From Brevundimonas sp. Root608 (GTDB lineage: Bacteria > Pseudomonadota > Alphaproteobacteria > Caulobacterales > Caulobacteraceae), in the NCBI RefSeq assembly GCF_001427825.1, contig NZ_LMGT01000001.1, positions 1-64,000 of the forward strand: DNA of 64,000 nucleotides. Reading direction: 5' to 3'. The position numbers and the translations under genes were made by a program. Positions 37,868 through 45,930 of the stretch are shown piece after piece. The notes below the pieces were generated by a model that ran no database searches, was not told the origin of the DNA, and worked only from the letters and a program-made list of their open reading frames with translations. Positions within the stretch are counted from its first letter, which is position 1. Each line of letters starts with the position of its first letter.

Positions 37868-38425
37868 TCAGTCCAGCGTCTCGACGGTCAGATTGCCGTT
37901 GGTGTAGACGCAGATGTCCGCCGCGATCGCCATGGCCCGCCGCGCGATCTGTTCCGCATCCAGTTCGGTATGATCGATCAGGGCGCGGGCCGCGGACAGG
38001 GCGAAATTGCCGCCCGATCCGACAGCGGCCACCCCGTGCTCGGGCTCCAGCACGTCGCCCACGCCGGTGACGGTGAAGATGGAGGTCTTGTCCGCCACCA
38101 GCAGCATCGCCTCGAGCCGGCGCAGATAGCGGTCGGTGCGCCAGTCCTTGGCCAGGTCGACGCAGGCGCGGGCCAGCTGGTCGGGATATTGCTCCAGCTT
38201 GGCTTCCAGCCGCTCGATCAGGGTGAAGGCGTCGGCCGTCGCCCCGGCAAAGCCGGCCAGCACCTTTCCATCGGCGAGGACGCGGACCTTGCGCGCCGCG
38301 CCCTTGACGATGGTCGGGCCCATGGAGACCTGGCCGTCGCCCGCGATCACGGTGCGACCGTCCTTGCGCACCGCCAGGATGGTGGTGCCGTGCCAGTCGG
38401 GGAAGGGGGATGTGTTGTCAGCCAT
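37868..38425 (-). CDS. hslV: ATP-dependent protease subunit HslV
   Basis: A 185-residue N-terminal-nucleophile peptidase of the HslUV (ClpQY) protease. After a short propeptide the catalytic threonine lies in [12 protein letters not shown]; the GDGQVSMG and [14 protein letters not shown] blocks match the family. The start is taken at MADNTSPF (38425) rather than the in-frame ATG 57 nt upstream, since HslV propeptides are short. A sigma32-like promoter (38433-38461) ends only 8 bp before this ATG, so the message may be leaderless. Confidence 0.95.
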   Translation of the reverse strand: MADNTSPFPDWHGTTILAVRKDGRTVIAGDGQVSMGPTIVKGAARKVRVLADGKVLAGFAGATADAFTLIERLEAKLEQYPDQLARACVDLAKDWRTDRYLRRLEAMLLVADKTSIFTVTGVGDVLEPEHGVAAVGSGGNFALSAARALIDHTELDAEQIARRAMAIAADICVYTNGNLTVETLD

Positions 38426-38432
38426 CCACTTC

Positions 38433-38461
38433 AGATGGCGACCGAAATGCGGCGCGACAAG
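38433..38461 (-). promoter_or_regulatory. Candidate sigma32 heat-shock promoter of hslV
   Basis: On the minus strand a CTTGTC box (38456-38461) is followed after 15 nt by CGCCATCT (38433-38440), against the CTTGAA-N13-15-CCCCATNT consensus. The -10 box ends 8 bp before the hslV ATG, giving a very short or absent leader. hslUV is a classic sigma32 target. The assignment is by eye and less sure than the one before dnaK. Confidence 0.5.
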
Positions 38462-38507
38462 CGGGAAACGTCGAAAATACAATGGCCGCGCCCGGCCATA
38501 ATATCAC

Positions 38508-38527
38508 CAATGTAACCTGTTACATTG
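38508..38527. promoter_or_regulatory. Perfect 20-bp palindrome upstream of the BLUF gene
   Basis: CAATGTAAC and GTTACATTG are exact reverse complements separated by CT. The site lies 40 bp before the BLUF GTG start, in the 142-bp gap with divergent hslV. It overlaps a TTGACA hexamer (38525-38530) that could be a -35 box, so a bound dimer would repress. It has no T-tract and is AT-richer than its surroundings, pointing to a dimeric-regulator operator rather than a terminator. The regulator is unknown. Confidence 0.65.
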
Positions 38528-38567
38528 ACAAACTATACCCCATAATTTGCCATGAACCGGAGGCTCC

Positions 38568-38957
38568 GTGCTCCATCGCGTCATTTATGCCAGCGAAGCG
38601 GTCGGCGCGACGGGCGTATCAACCCTGTCCATCGCCCAGATTCTGGGCCATGCGGACCGCAACAACCGGCGGGACCACATCACCAGCTGCGTGATGTTCC
38701 ATCAGGGCCATATCCTGCAGGCGATCGAGGGCGGGCGGAGCGATGTCGACCGGCTGATGCGTCGTCTGCTGGTCGACCCCCGCCACTCGGGCCTGCGGAT
38801 ACTCATCGACACGCCTATCACGTCGCGAGCCCTGACCGACCCCATGGCGTTGTGCGGCGAGCCTGAGGCCCTCCTCGACAGGCTGGGCCTGCCCTGCCTG
38901 TCGAGCCTCACCGCGCGCGAGGCCCAGGCGATGCTCGAGTATCGCACGGCGGCGTGA
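38568..38957 (+). CDS. Stand-alone BLUF-domain blue-light photoreceptor
   Basis: A 129-residue single-domain protein of the sensor-of-blue-light-using-FAD family. The flavin-switch residues are in place: Tyr7 (VIYASE), Asn33 (RNN) and Gln51 (ILQAIEG), plus Met93 toward the end. They align with Tyr21, Asn45 and Gln63 of AppA with a two-residue insertion. The conserved DPRH motif is at 70-73. There is no output domain, so it must signal by protein contact, as PixD/YcgF-type short BLUFs do. The GTG start at 38568 has GGAGG about 6 nt upstream. Confidence 0.88.
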   Translation: MLHRVIYASEAVGATGVSTLSIAQILGHADRNNRRDHITSCVMFHQGHILQAIEGGRSDVDRLMRRLLVDPRHSGLRILIDTPITSRALTDPMALCGEPEALLDRLGLPCLSSLTAREAQAMLEYRTAA

Positions 38958-39017
38958 CGCCGAGCTCGTGACGCCAACCCGCGTGACGTCCGGCCGATCA
39001 CGGCCTAACGGAGAGCG

Positions 39018-39752
39018 GTGAGCTTTTCCGACGATGAAATCGAACGCTATGCCCGCCACCTGGTCCTGTCCGAGGTGGGCGGGCCGGGCCAGCAGCGGCT
39101 GAAGGCCGCCCGCGTCGCCGTCGTCGGCATGGGCGGGGTCGGCGGGCCGGCCGCCCTGTATCTGGCCGCGGCCGGCGTCGGGACCCTGCGGCTGATCGAC
39201 GACGACGTCGTCGCCCTGTCCAACCTGCAACGCCAGGTCCAGTTCGATACGGCCGACCTGGGGCGGACCAAGGTCGGGGCCGGGGCGGCGGCCCTGGCCG
39301 CCCTCAACCCCCATGTCGGCATCGAACCGGTCGCCGAACGCCTGACCCCGGGGAATGCGGCCCGGCTGGTCGCCGGCTGCGACGCGGTCATCGACGGGAC
39401 CGACGACTTCGACGCGCGCTTCGCCGTCAACGCCGCCTGCATGGCGGCCCGGATCCCGCTGGTTTCGGGAGCCCTCGGGCGCTGGAGCGGCCAGGTCGCG
39501 GTCTTCTCCGGCCGGCCCTGCTACTGCTGTCTCGTCCCCGCCGCTCCGCCCGACGCCGAGACCTGCGCCCGCGTCGGCGTGGTCGGGGCCGTGGCCGGGG
39601 TGGTCGGGGCGATGGCGGCGCTGGAGGCGATCAAGATCGTCGCCGGCGCGGGCGAGGCCCTGGCCGGGCGGTTGCTGGTCTATGACGGCCTGGCCGGAAC
39701 CGCGCGCACGGTGCGGATCGCCGCCGACCCCGCCTGTCCGGTGTGCGGCTGA
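39018..39752 (+). CDS. ThiF/MoeB/HesA-family adenylyltransferase (E1-like)
   Basis: A 244-residue E1-like enzyme. The nucleotide-binding loop GMGGVGGPAALYLAAAGVG leads into LIDDDVVALSNLQRQ, and IDGTDDFDARFAVN follows. The zinc cysteines are PCYCC near residue 170 and CPVC at the C-terminus. The putative transfer Cys lies in ETCARVGVVGAVAGVVGA. It adenylates the C-terminus of a ubiquitin-like sulfur carrier (MoaD or ThiS) for molybdopterin or thiamine synthesis. No such carrier is adjacent, so MoeB, ThiF and other roles cannot be separated. It starts with GTG, with GGAGAG upstream. Confidence 0.92.
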   Translation: MSFSDDEIERYARHLVLSEVGGPGQQRLKAARVAVVGMGGVGGPAALYLAAAGVGTLRLIDDDVVALSNLQRQVQFDTADLGRTKVGAGAAALAALNPHVGIEPVAERLTPGNAARLVAGCDAVIDGTDDFDARFAVNAACMAARIPLVSGALGRWSGQVAVFSGRPCYCCLVPAAPPDAETCARVGVVGAVAGVVGAMAALEAIKIVAGAGEALAGRLLVYDGLAGTARTVRIAADPACPVCG

Positions 39753-39765
39753 CGCCGCCGCCGCT

Positions 39766-41796
39766 TCAGGCGAAGACCCGGCGCAACAGGGCGATGCAGC
39801 GCTCCATCATCTCCTGCTCGACCTCCTCCTCCCAGCCGCCATGGCCGACGTCGGGGATCTCGCGATAGTCGACGGACTTGCCGGCGGCCTGCAGGGCGTC
39901 CTTCATTCGCCGCGACTGGAACACCGGCACGGTGGCGTCGTCGACGCCGTGGACGAGCAGCACGGGGCAGGCGACCTCGCCGGCCCGGCGGCGCGGCGAG
40001 GCCTGGGCCAGGCGCGCGGCGTCGGCCTGCGGCTGGCCGATCCGCTTGGTCCAGAACTCATAGGCCTCCTTGCCCGGCGAATCGTCGCGCCGCGCGACGT
40101 GTTCCAGCATATCCGGCAGGTCGAAGACGCCGGCGATCCCGATCGCCGCCTTGTAGAGCTCAGGGCGCCGCACGGCCCCCATCAGGGCCGCATAGCCGCC
40201 GTAGCTGGAGCCCATGATGGCCACCCGGTCGGCGTCCAGCCCTTTGACCGCCACCACCTGGGCGATGGCGTCCTCGACGTCCTCCTGCATCCGCTCGCCC
40301 CAGCGGCCCCAGCCCTGGCTGGCGAAGCCCAAGCCGTAGCCCCCGGAGCCGCGGAAATTGGGCTGCAGCACCCACCAGCCCTGGGCGGCCAGGACTTGCC
40401 CCTGCCGGTCCCAGCCCAGGGTGTCGCGCAGTTCCGGCCCGCCGTGGGCCAGAACCACCAGCGGTCCGGGCGCCGCGCCGGGCGGGGCCGTCAGATAGGC
40501 GGTGATGCTCGCCCCGTCGCGGGTCGCGACGGTCACCGCCTCGGCCGGGCCGAGGCGCTCCGCGGTCAGCGCCGTGCGCTGCGCCAGGTTGACGTAGCTG
40601 CGCGCGCCGCGGTCGTAGAGGTACCAGGCGCCGGGTTCGCGCGGGCCCGTCACATAGGTGACGAACCGGTTGAGGGCGACATCCGCATCGACCAGTTCGA
40701 CGTTGCATTCATTGTTGAAGAACCGGTTCATGGCCCGGTGGTGGGCGGCCAGCTCGGGTACGGCGAAGTCGTATTCGAGCCGATCCTTCCAGAAGGCGGC
40801 GCCGAGATAGCGGCCCCGGTCGTCCAGCACCGCGCCGGACACGTCGGCGCCCGGCCGGGACGCCAGCGGGGCGCCGAATTCGAAGGTCCGCAGATCGAGT
40901 TCGCGGATCGATTCGACGTCCTCCCCCTCCTGCCGCGCCGAAACCAGCACCACTCCGGGCCGGTCGGTCTGGGTGATCCATGCGAAGTCCGGCGCCTCCT
41001 CGACGCGGACGCGGCGCAGCATCCGCCAGTCCCGCTCTCCCGGCGCCCGGCCGTGCAGGGTGATCACCGTGCCGCTGAGGTTGATGTCGTACCGGATCAC
41101 CGGCACGCCGTCCTGGGTCTCCCAGTGGAAGGTGTCGTTGTCGCCGCGCTCGACCTCCTCGGCGGAGCCGGTGCGGACATCGACCCGGTACAGGGCGATC
41201 ACGCCGAGGCTGGTGCTCGAGGCCATCAGCACATGGTCCGGATCGTCGGGCAGCAGGTCGACCACCACGCCGAGCTCGCGCGCCCGGCGCATCCGCTGAC
41301 GGTCGTCGCCGAACAGGGCCACGGCCCCGCCCGTCGCGGGGTCGATCGACAGCATCCGGCGCGACACCACCTCGACGCCGGCGGCGGAGATGAACGAACT
41401 GGCCGACCGGTTGTCGCGCCCGGTCCGGGTGGTCAGCTTGATCCCGACCAGCACCCGGTCGTTGTTGGCCCATTCCATGGTTTCGCACTCGACGTCGCCC
41501 AGCGGCGAGCGGATCGCCGGCCGGGCCGGATCGGCCGCCTCGACCAGGTCGAGCACGGTGCGCCGCTCGCCGCCCTCGCGCAGCTCGCGGATGATGGCGA
41601 TGCGTTCGCCGTTGGGCGACAGGGCGACCCCGCGGGTCGCCGAGGGCGTGAAGAAGTCGGCCAGGGCGTGCGGCCGCGCCTGCCGGGCGGCCGCGGGCGC
41701 CGCCGCCGTCGTCAGCGCCAGGCCGCCGGCCCCGGCCAGAAGTCCGCGGCGCGAAAGCGCCAGCCGCGTCGCCGCGGAACTGCCCATTATCATCAT
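39766..41796 (-). CDS. S9-family prolyl oligopeptidase-like peptidase, Tat-exported
   Basis: A 676-residue serine peptidase. The Tat-type leader has SRRGLLAGAGGLALTTAAAPAAA near the N-terminus. A seven-bladed propeller-like region (about 50-400) and an alpha/beta hydrolase domain follow, with catalytic Ser531 (GSSYGGY), Asp619 (HGVDDATVP) and His652 (DVGHGGW). This is the S9 family, closest to the dipeptidyl or acylaminoacyl peptidase type. The likely role is peptide scavenging in the periplasm. The start is one of several Met codons at the front. It is convergent with the ThiF-like gene, 13 bp apart. Confidence 0.92.
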   Translation of the reverse strand: MMIMGSSAATRLALSRRGLLAGAGGLALTTAAAPAAARQARPHALADFFTPSATRGVALSPNGERIAIIRELREGGERRTVLDLVEAADPARPAIRSPLGDVECETMEWANNDRVLVGIKLTTRTGRDNRSASSFISAAGVEVVSRRMLSIDPATGGAVALFGDDRQRMRRARELGVVVDLLPDDPDHVLMASSTSLGVIALYRVDVRTGSAEEVERGDNDTFHWETQDGVPVIRYDINLSGTVITLHGRAPGERDWRMLRRVRVEEAPDFAWITQTDRPGVVLVSARQEGEDVESIRELDLRTFEFGAPLASRPGADVSGAVLDDRGRYLGAAFWKDRLEYDFAVPELAAHHRAMNRFFNNECNVELVDADVALNRFVTYVTGPREPGAWYLYDRGARSYVNLAQRTALTAERLGPAEAVTVATRDGASITAYLTAPPGAAPGPLVVLAHGGPELRDTLGWDRQGQVLAAQGWWVLQPNFRGSGGYGLGFASQGWGRWGERMQEDVEDAIAQVVAVKGLDADRVAIMGSSYGGYAALMGAVRRPELYKAAIGIAGVFDLPDMLEHVARRDDSPGKEAYEFWTKRIGQPQADAARLAQASPRRRAGEVACPVLLVHGVDDATVPVFQSRRMKDALQAAGKSVDYREIPDVGHGGWEEEVEQEMMERCIALLRRVFA

Positions 41797-41860
41797 GCGC
41801 CCCCGATACTTCCCCGCGGTCTATCAACCCAAGGTTCGCCCTGCCGTCAAGCTTCGGGAA

Positions 41861-42847
41861 TCACAGCATGGCCGGAATGACGCGGTCGGCCGGACGGTGG
41901 CCGTTGCGGAAGGTCAGGATGTTGGCGATGACCCGGTCGCCCATGTCCTGACGCGCCTCGAGGGTCGCGGATCCGAGGTGGGGCAGCAGCACGACATTGG
42001 CGTGATTCAGCAGGCCCGGATGGATGGCCGGCTCGTGCTCATAGACGTCCAGCCCGACGCCGGCGATCGCGCGGCGCGCGACGGCGTCGGCGAGGGCCGC
42101 CTCGTCGATCAGCTCGCCGCGGGCGGTGTTGATCAGGATGGCGTGGGGTTGAAGCCGGGCCAGCCGGTCGGCCGACAGCAGATGATGGGTGTCCTTCGTC
42201 GCTGGGCAATTCAGCGAGATCAGGTCCATCCGCGCCAGCATCTGGTCCAGATCGTCCCAGTATGTCGCCCCCAACTCCTCGGCGATCAGGGCGGGGACGG
42301 GTTTGCGGTTGTGATAGTGGACCTGCAGCCCGAACGCCTTTGCGCGGCGGGCCAGGGCCTGACCGATCCGGCCCATGCCGACGATGCCGAGCCGCTTGCC
42401 CCACAGTTTGCGCCCGCACATCCAGGTCGGGGTCCAGCCCTCGAAGCCGCCCGCCGCCACCACCTCGGCGCCCTCGACGATGCGCCGGCTGACCGCGAGG
42501 ATCAGGGCCATGGCCAGGTCGGCCGTGTCCTCGGTCAGGACGCCCGGGGTGTTGGTGACGATGATCCCGCGCGCCACGGCGGCGTCGATGTCGACATGGT
42601 CCACGCCCGCGCCGAAGTTCGCGATCATCTTCAGCTGGTCGCCGGCCTTCGAAATCAGGTCGGCGTCGATCACGTCGGTGATGGTGGGGACCAGCACGTC
42701 GGCGCGCCGGACGGCCGCCTCCAGCGCCGCGCGGTCCATCGGCCGGTCGGTGAGGTTCAGTTCGGCGTCGAACAGTTCGCGGGCGCGGGTCTCCACCGCG
42801 TCCGGAAGGCGTCTGGTTAATACGACCTTAAGCCGGGGCGCGGACAT
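41861..42847 (-). CDS. D-2-hydroxyacid dehydrogenase (glyoxylate/hydroxypyruvate reductase-like)
   Basis: A 328-residue NAD(P)-dependent dehydrogenase. The Rossmann motif is GIVGMGRIGQALARRAKAFG, and the catalytic Arg (NTARGELID), Glu (DVYEHEP) and His (LPHLGSATLEAR) are in order. The best family fit is glyoxylate/hydroxypyruvate reductase, but phosphoglycerate dehydrogenase-like or other 2-hydroxyacid activities are possible. A CtrA-type box sits inside its first codons (42817-42831). It is divergent from the SH3 protein. Confidence 0.93.
   Translation of the reverse strand: MSAPRLKVVLTRRLPDAVETRARELFDAELNLTDRPMDRAALEAAVRRADVLVPTITDVIDADLISKAGDQLKMIANFGAGVDHVDIDAAVARGIIVTNTPGVLTEDTADLAMALILAVSRRIVEGAEVVAAGGFEGWTPTWMCGRKLWGKRLGIVGMGRIGQALARRAKAFGLQVHYHNRKPVPALIAEELGATYWDDLDQMLARMDLISLNCPATKDTHHLLSADRLARLQPHAILINTARGELIDEAALADAVARRAIAGVGLDVYEHEPAIHPGLLNHANVVLLPHLGSATLEARQDMGDRVIANILTFRNGHRPADRVIPAML
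42817..42831 (+). promoter_or_regulatory. Full CtrA-type box upstream of the SH3-domain gene
   Basis: TTAA (42817-42820) and TTAA (42828-42831) are separated by exactly 7 nt, the TTAA-N7-TTAA consensus of the cell-cycle regulator CtrA in Caulobacterales. It lies 37 bp before the SH3 gene start, in the position of a promoter -35 region, and also falls inside the 5' coding end of the divergent dehydrogenase. AT-rich words of this kind are rare in such GC-rich DNA, but single sites need experimental support. Confidence 0.6.
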
Positions 42848-42868
42848 TCGAAGCCTTCGATTTCACGG

Positions 42869-43435
42869 ATGCAGACGGTGTCTAGCAAAGCTCGCTCCCG
42901 CCTCCAAAGGCTGGCTGTCCTCGCGGCGGTTCTCGGCGCCGCCATGGTCGGCGGCGCAGGCCAGACCATGCCGGACGGCCGGCCGACGCCCAGCGGCCAG
43001 CCGGTGCCGCGCTGGCTGTCGCTGAAGTCCTCCGAGGTCCGGGCCCGCTCCGGACCGGGCCTGGACTACCGCATCCTGTGGGAATATCGCGCCTCGGGCC
43101 TGCCGGTGCAGGTCGTCGCCGAGACCACGGAATGGCGCAAGATCTGCGATCCCGAGGGCGCGGTCGCCTGGGTCCACCGCAGCGTGGTATCCAGCCGTCG
43201 CAGCGTGCTCAACGCGTCGGATGCCGAGGTGCCGATCCGCGCCGGCCGGTCGGACACGGCGCCCGTGCGGGCCCGCCTCAGCCCCCACGCCCTGGCCTCG
43301 ATGGACGAATGCGAGGACGGCTGGTGCGAGGTTCGCGTGCGCCGCCTGCGCGGCTGGGTCCGCCAGATGGCGGTGTTCGGCGCCCAGGAGCGGGCCCTGT
43401 GCAGCGCATCGCGGCCGGCCGGGCGGGGCCGCTAG
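42869..43435 (+). CDS. Exported protein with two bacterial SH3 domains
   Basis: A 188-residue protein with a signal peptide (about 1-32). Two SH3b-like units follow: WLSLKSSEVRARSGPGLDYRILWEYRASGLPVQV with the EWRKICDPEGAVAWVHRSV block, and EVPIRAGRSDTAPVRARL with CEDGWCEVRVRRLRGWVRQ. It belongs to COG3807, often mis-labelled aspartyl-tRNA synthetase. Such proteins bind cell-wall peptides or other envelope ligands. A CtrA-type box lies before it. It is divergent from the dehydrogenase (21 bp between starts). Confidence 0.88.
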   Translation: MQTVSSKARSRLQRLAVLAAVLGAAMVGGAGQTMPDGRPTPSGQPVPRWLSLKSSEVRARSGPGLDYRILWEYRASGLPVQVVAETTEWRKICDPEGAVAWVHRSVVSSRRSVLNASDAEVPIRAGRSDTAPVRARLSPHALASMDECEDGWCEVRVRRLRGWVRQMAVFGAQERALCSASRPAGRGR

Positions 43436-43529
43436 ACGGCTCGTTCCTCCGAAGCGGCGCGCGACAACGTATGTTGAGCCGGCCGCCCGCGTCGTGTAAC
43501 CCGACGGCAACACCTGCCGGAGGCCGCCG

Positions 43530-44063
43530 TTGAGCCAGTCACAACATCCGTCGTCGTTCGATTACGAGGCCCTGCTGGCCGCGGGCCGGGGCGACCTGTT
43601 CGGTCCCGGCAATGCGAAGCTGCCGGCCCCGCCGATGCTGATGTTCGACCGGATCACGACGATCAACGGCGACGGTGGCGCGCACGGCAAGGGCTATGTC
43701 GAGGCCGAGCTGGATATCCATCCGGACCTCTGGTTCTTCCAGTGCCACTTCATCGGCGATCCCGTCATGCCCGGCTGTCTGGGGCTCGACGCCATGTGGC
43801 AGCTGGTCGGCTTCTACCTCGGCTGGATCGGCGGACCCGGCAAGGGCCGCGCCCTGGGTGTCGGCGACGTCAAATTCACCGGTCAGGTCACCCCCGACAT
43901 CAAGAAGGTGGTGTACAAGATCGACCTGAAGCGGGTGATCAATCGCCGGCTGGTCATGGGCATCGCCGACGGCGTGCTCGAGGCGGACGGGGAGGTGATC
44001 TACACCTGCCAGGACATGCGCGTCGGGCTTTTCGGCGGCGCGGTTGAACCGGCCGGCGGCTGA
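43530..44063 (+). CDS. fabA: 3-hydroxyacyl-[ACP] dehydratase/isomerase FabA
   Basis: A 177-residue hot-dog enzyme for the anaerobic-type unsaturated fatty acid pathway: it dehydrates 3-hydroxydecanoyl-ACP and isomerises trans-2 to cis-3. The catalytic pair is His73 ([14 protein letters not shown]) and Asp87. The start is TTG at 43530, supported by GGAGG 8-9 nt before it and by the family's N-terminus; the next Met is 35 residues in, too far. fabB follows after 60 bp, the standard fabAB pair. Confidence 0.96.
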   Translation: MSQSQHPSSFDYEALLAAGRGDLFGPGNAKLPAPPMLMFDRITTINGDGGAHGKGYVEAELDIHPDLWFFQCHFIGDPVMPGCLGLDAMWQLVGFYLGWIGGPGKGRALGVGDVKFTGQVTPDIKKVVYKIDLKRVINRRLVMGIADGVLEADGEVIYTCQDMRVGLFGGAVEPAGG

Positions 44064-44123
44064 TCCGCTTCCACTGAAGACCGCGGCGAACGCGGCGACT
44101 GAAGACTGACAAGGGAAACAAAC

Positions 44124-45353
44124 ATGCGGCGTGTCGTCGTCACCGGCCTGGGTATCGTCTCCTCCATCGGCACGGGTCAGGATGAGGTCGCGGCCTCGCT
44201 GCGCGACGCGCGCTCCGGCGTCGTCGCCGCTCCGGACCACATCAAATACGGCTTCCGCTCGCAGGTCTGGGCCCCGCCGGCGCTGGGCGTGACGGCCGAG
44301 GACTGGGCCCCGCACGTTGATCGCCGCGCCGCCCGCTTCCTCGCCAACGGCACGGCCTGGGGCCATATCGCCTTCGAGGAGGCGCTGAAGGACTCGGGCA
44401 TGACCGCGGACGAGATCCAGTCCGACCGCATCGGCGTCATCGTCGGCGAGGGCGGCCCCTCGACCCAGATCATCCTCCAGGCCGCCGCCACCACGGTCGA
44501 GAAGACCTCGCCCAAGCGTATCGGGCCGTTCGCCGTGCCCAAGGCCATGGCCTCGGGTCCCTCGGCCGTTCTGGCCACCTGGTTCCAGCTCAAGGGGATC
44601 AACTATTCGATCTCCTCGGCCTGCGCGACCAGCGCCCACTGCATCGGCGCGGCCGCGGAACAGATCGCCTGGGGCAAGCAGGACGTGGTCTTCGCCGGCG
44701 GCTGCGAGGACATCGACTGGTCGATGTCCAACATGTTCGACGCCATGGGCGCCATGTCGTCCAACTTCAACGAAACGCCGTCGGTCGCCAGCCGCGCCTA
44801 TGACGTCGCCCGCGACGGCTTCGTCATCGCCGGCGGGGCCGGCATCGTGGTGCTGGAAGAGTATGAGCGAGCGAAGGCGCGCGGCGCGACCATCTACGCC
44901 GAGGTCACCGGCTACGGCGCCAATTCGGATGGCTACGACATGGTCGCCCCCTCGGGCGAGGGCGCCGAGCGCTGCATGAAGATCGCGCTCGACATGGCCG
45001 GCAATCCGAAGATCGACTACCTCAACCCGCACGGCACCTCGACCCCGGTGGGCGATTCCAAGGAGATGGGCGCGGTGCGCAACGTCTTCGGCGACGACCT
45101 GCCGATGATCTCCTCGACCAAGTCGCTGACCGGCCATTCGCTCGGCGCCGCCGGGGCGCAGGAGGCGATCTACTGCCTGCTGATGATGAAGCACGGCTTC
45201 GCCGCCGAAAGCGCCCACATCGAGACCCTCGACCCCGAGTTCGAGGGCATGCCGATCCTGCGCAAGCGGCACGACGGCGAACTCAAGCACGTCATGTCCA
45301 ACAGCTTCGGCTTCGGCGGCACCAACGGGACGCTGATCCTCAGCAAGGTCTGA
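44124..45353 (+). CDS. fabB: 3-oxoacyl-[ACP] synthase I, FabB
   Basis: A 409-residue beta-ketoacyl-ACP synthase that elongates cis-3-decenoyl-ACP. The Cys-His-His triad is at C167 ([10 protein letters not shown]), H303 (NPHGTSTP) and H338 ([13 protein letters not shown]). The GNGTAWGH and NSFGFGGTN blocks are also present. AAGGGA lies before the ATG. It pairs with fabA upstream; fabI, which often follows fabAB directly in alphaproteobacteria, is 4.1 kb away here. It is convergent with the next gene, 9 bp apart. Confidence 0.97.
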   Translation: MRRVVVTGLGIVSSIGTGQDEVAASLRDARSGVVAAPDHIKYGFRSQVWAPPALGVTAEDWAPHVDRRAARFLANGTAWGHIAFEEALKDSGMTADEIQSDRIGVIVGEGGPSTQIILQAAATTVEKTSPKRIGPFAVPKAMASGPSAVLATWFQLKGINYSISSACATSAHCIGAAAEQIAWGKQDVVFAGGCEDIDWSMSNMFDAMGAMSSNFNETPSVASRAYDVARDGFVIAGGAGIVVLEEYERAKARGATIYAEVTGYGANSDGYDMVAPSGEGAERCMKIALDMAGNPKIDYLNPHGTSTPVGDSKEMGAVRNVFGDDLPMISSTKSLTGHSLGAAGAQEAIYCLLMMKHGFAAESAHIETLDPEFEGMPILRKRHDGELKHVMSNSFGFGGTNGTLILSKV

Positions 45354-45362
45354 CCGGCGGCT

Positions 45363-45881
45363 CTACCAGCCGCTCTCGGCGCCCGCGCTGGTGATGCAGC
45401 CGGCCGCCGCCGCGCGGGTCTCCATCCGCTTCGGAGATGCGGTGTCGAGGCCGGCGTTCAGGTCGAAGCGAATGGCCTGCCGTTCGGGCGAGGTCGGTCG
45501 TGCGCCCGTCCCCACGCAGATCCAGCTTGCGCGCTCCCCCTCGCCGCCGGCGAGGACGACGATCGTGGCGCCCGTCGCCCCTTGTTCGGCCAACTGGCGA
45601 CTGGCGCAGGTGCGGGTGTCCTGGGCCGAGATGGTGCAGTGCTCGAACTCGGCGAGGTCCAGCCCCGTCGGCAGAATTTCGAACCAGCCGCCGGACGGCC
45701 CGCCCGCCGACAGGCTCTGCAGCATGGCGTCGTGCCGGGCCCGCGCCGCAGCGTCGAGATGCGGGGAAGAGGCCAGCAGCACCTTGACCCGCAACGGCGG
45801 CGGACCGGCCTGGGCCATGGCGGCTTCCGGCGCCGCAAGACCGCACGCGACGAGGGCGGACAGAAGGATCAAGAGGCGCAT
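45363..45881 (-). CDS. Exported protein, unknown
   Basis: A 172-residue protein with a signal sequence. A lipobox (LVAC at residues 10-13) and a signal peptidase I site (after AMAQ) are both possible, so lipidation is uncertain. The mature part has five cysteines and no domain I recognise. It lies between fabB and the antiporter, reading against fabB. It is followed directly by the fabB stop with only 9 bp between. Confidence 0.7.
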   Translation of the reverse strand: MRLLILLSALVACGLAAPEAAMAQAGPPPLRVKVLLASSPHLDAAARARHDAMLQSLSAGGPSGGWFEILPTGLDLAEFEHCTISAQDTRTCASRQLAEQGATGATIVVLAGGEGERASWICVGTGARPTSPERQAIRFDLNAGLDTASPKRMETRAAAAGCITSAGAESGW

Positions 45882-45930
45882 CCGAAGACTCCGGTGGGCG
45901 TTCCCTGCATTCTGACCGGGTTTTCCGGTT

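Noticed and set aside
38525-38546. TTGACA plus CATAAT as a full sigma70 promoter for the BLUF gene
   Set aside because: The spacer is only 10 nt, too short; only the TTGACA overlap with the palindrome is noted.
39355-41880. Plus-strand open frame of 841 codons opposite the S9 peptidase
   Set aside because: Shadow of the peptidase and ThiF-like genes; no recognisable domains and biased composition.
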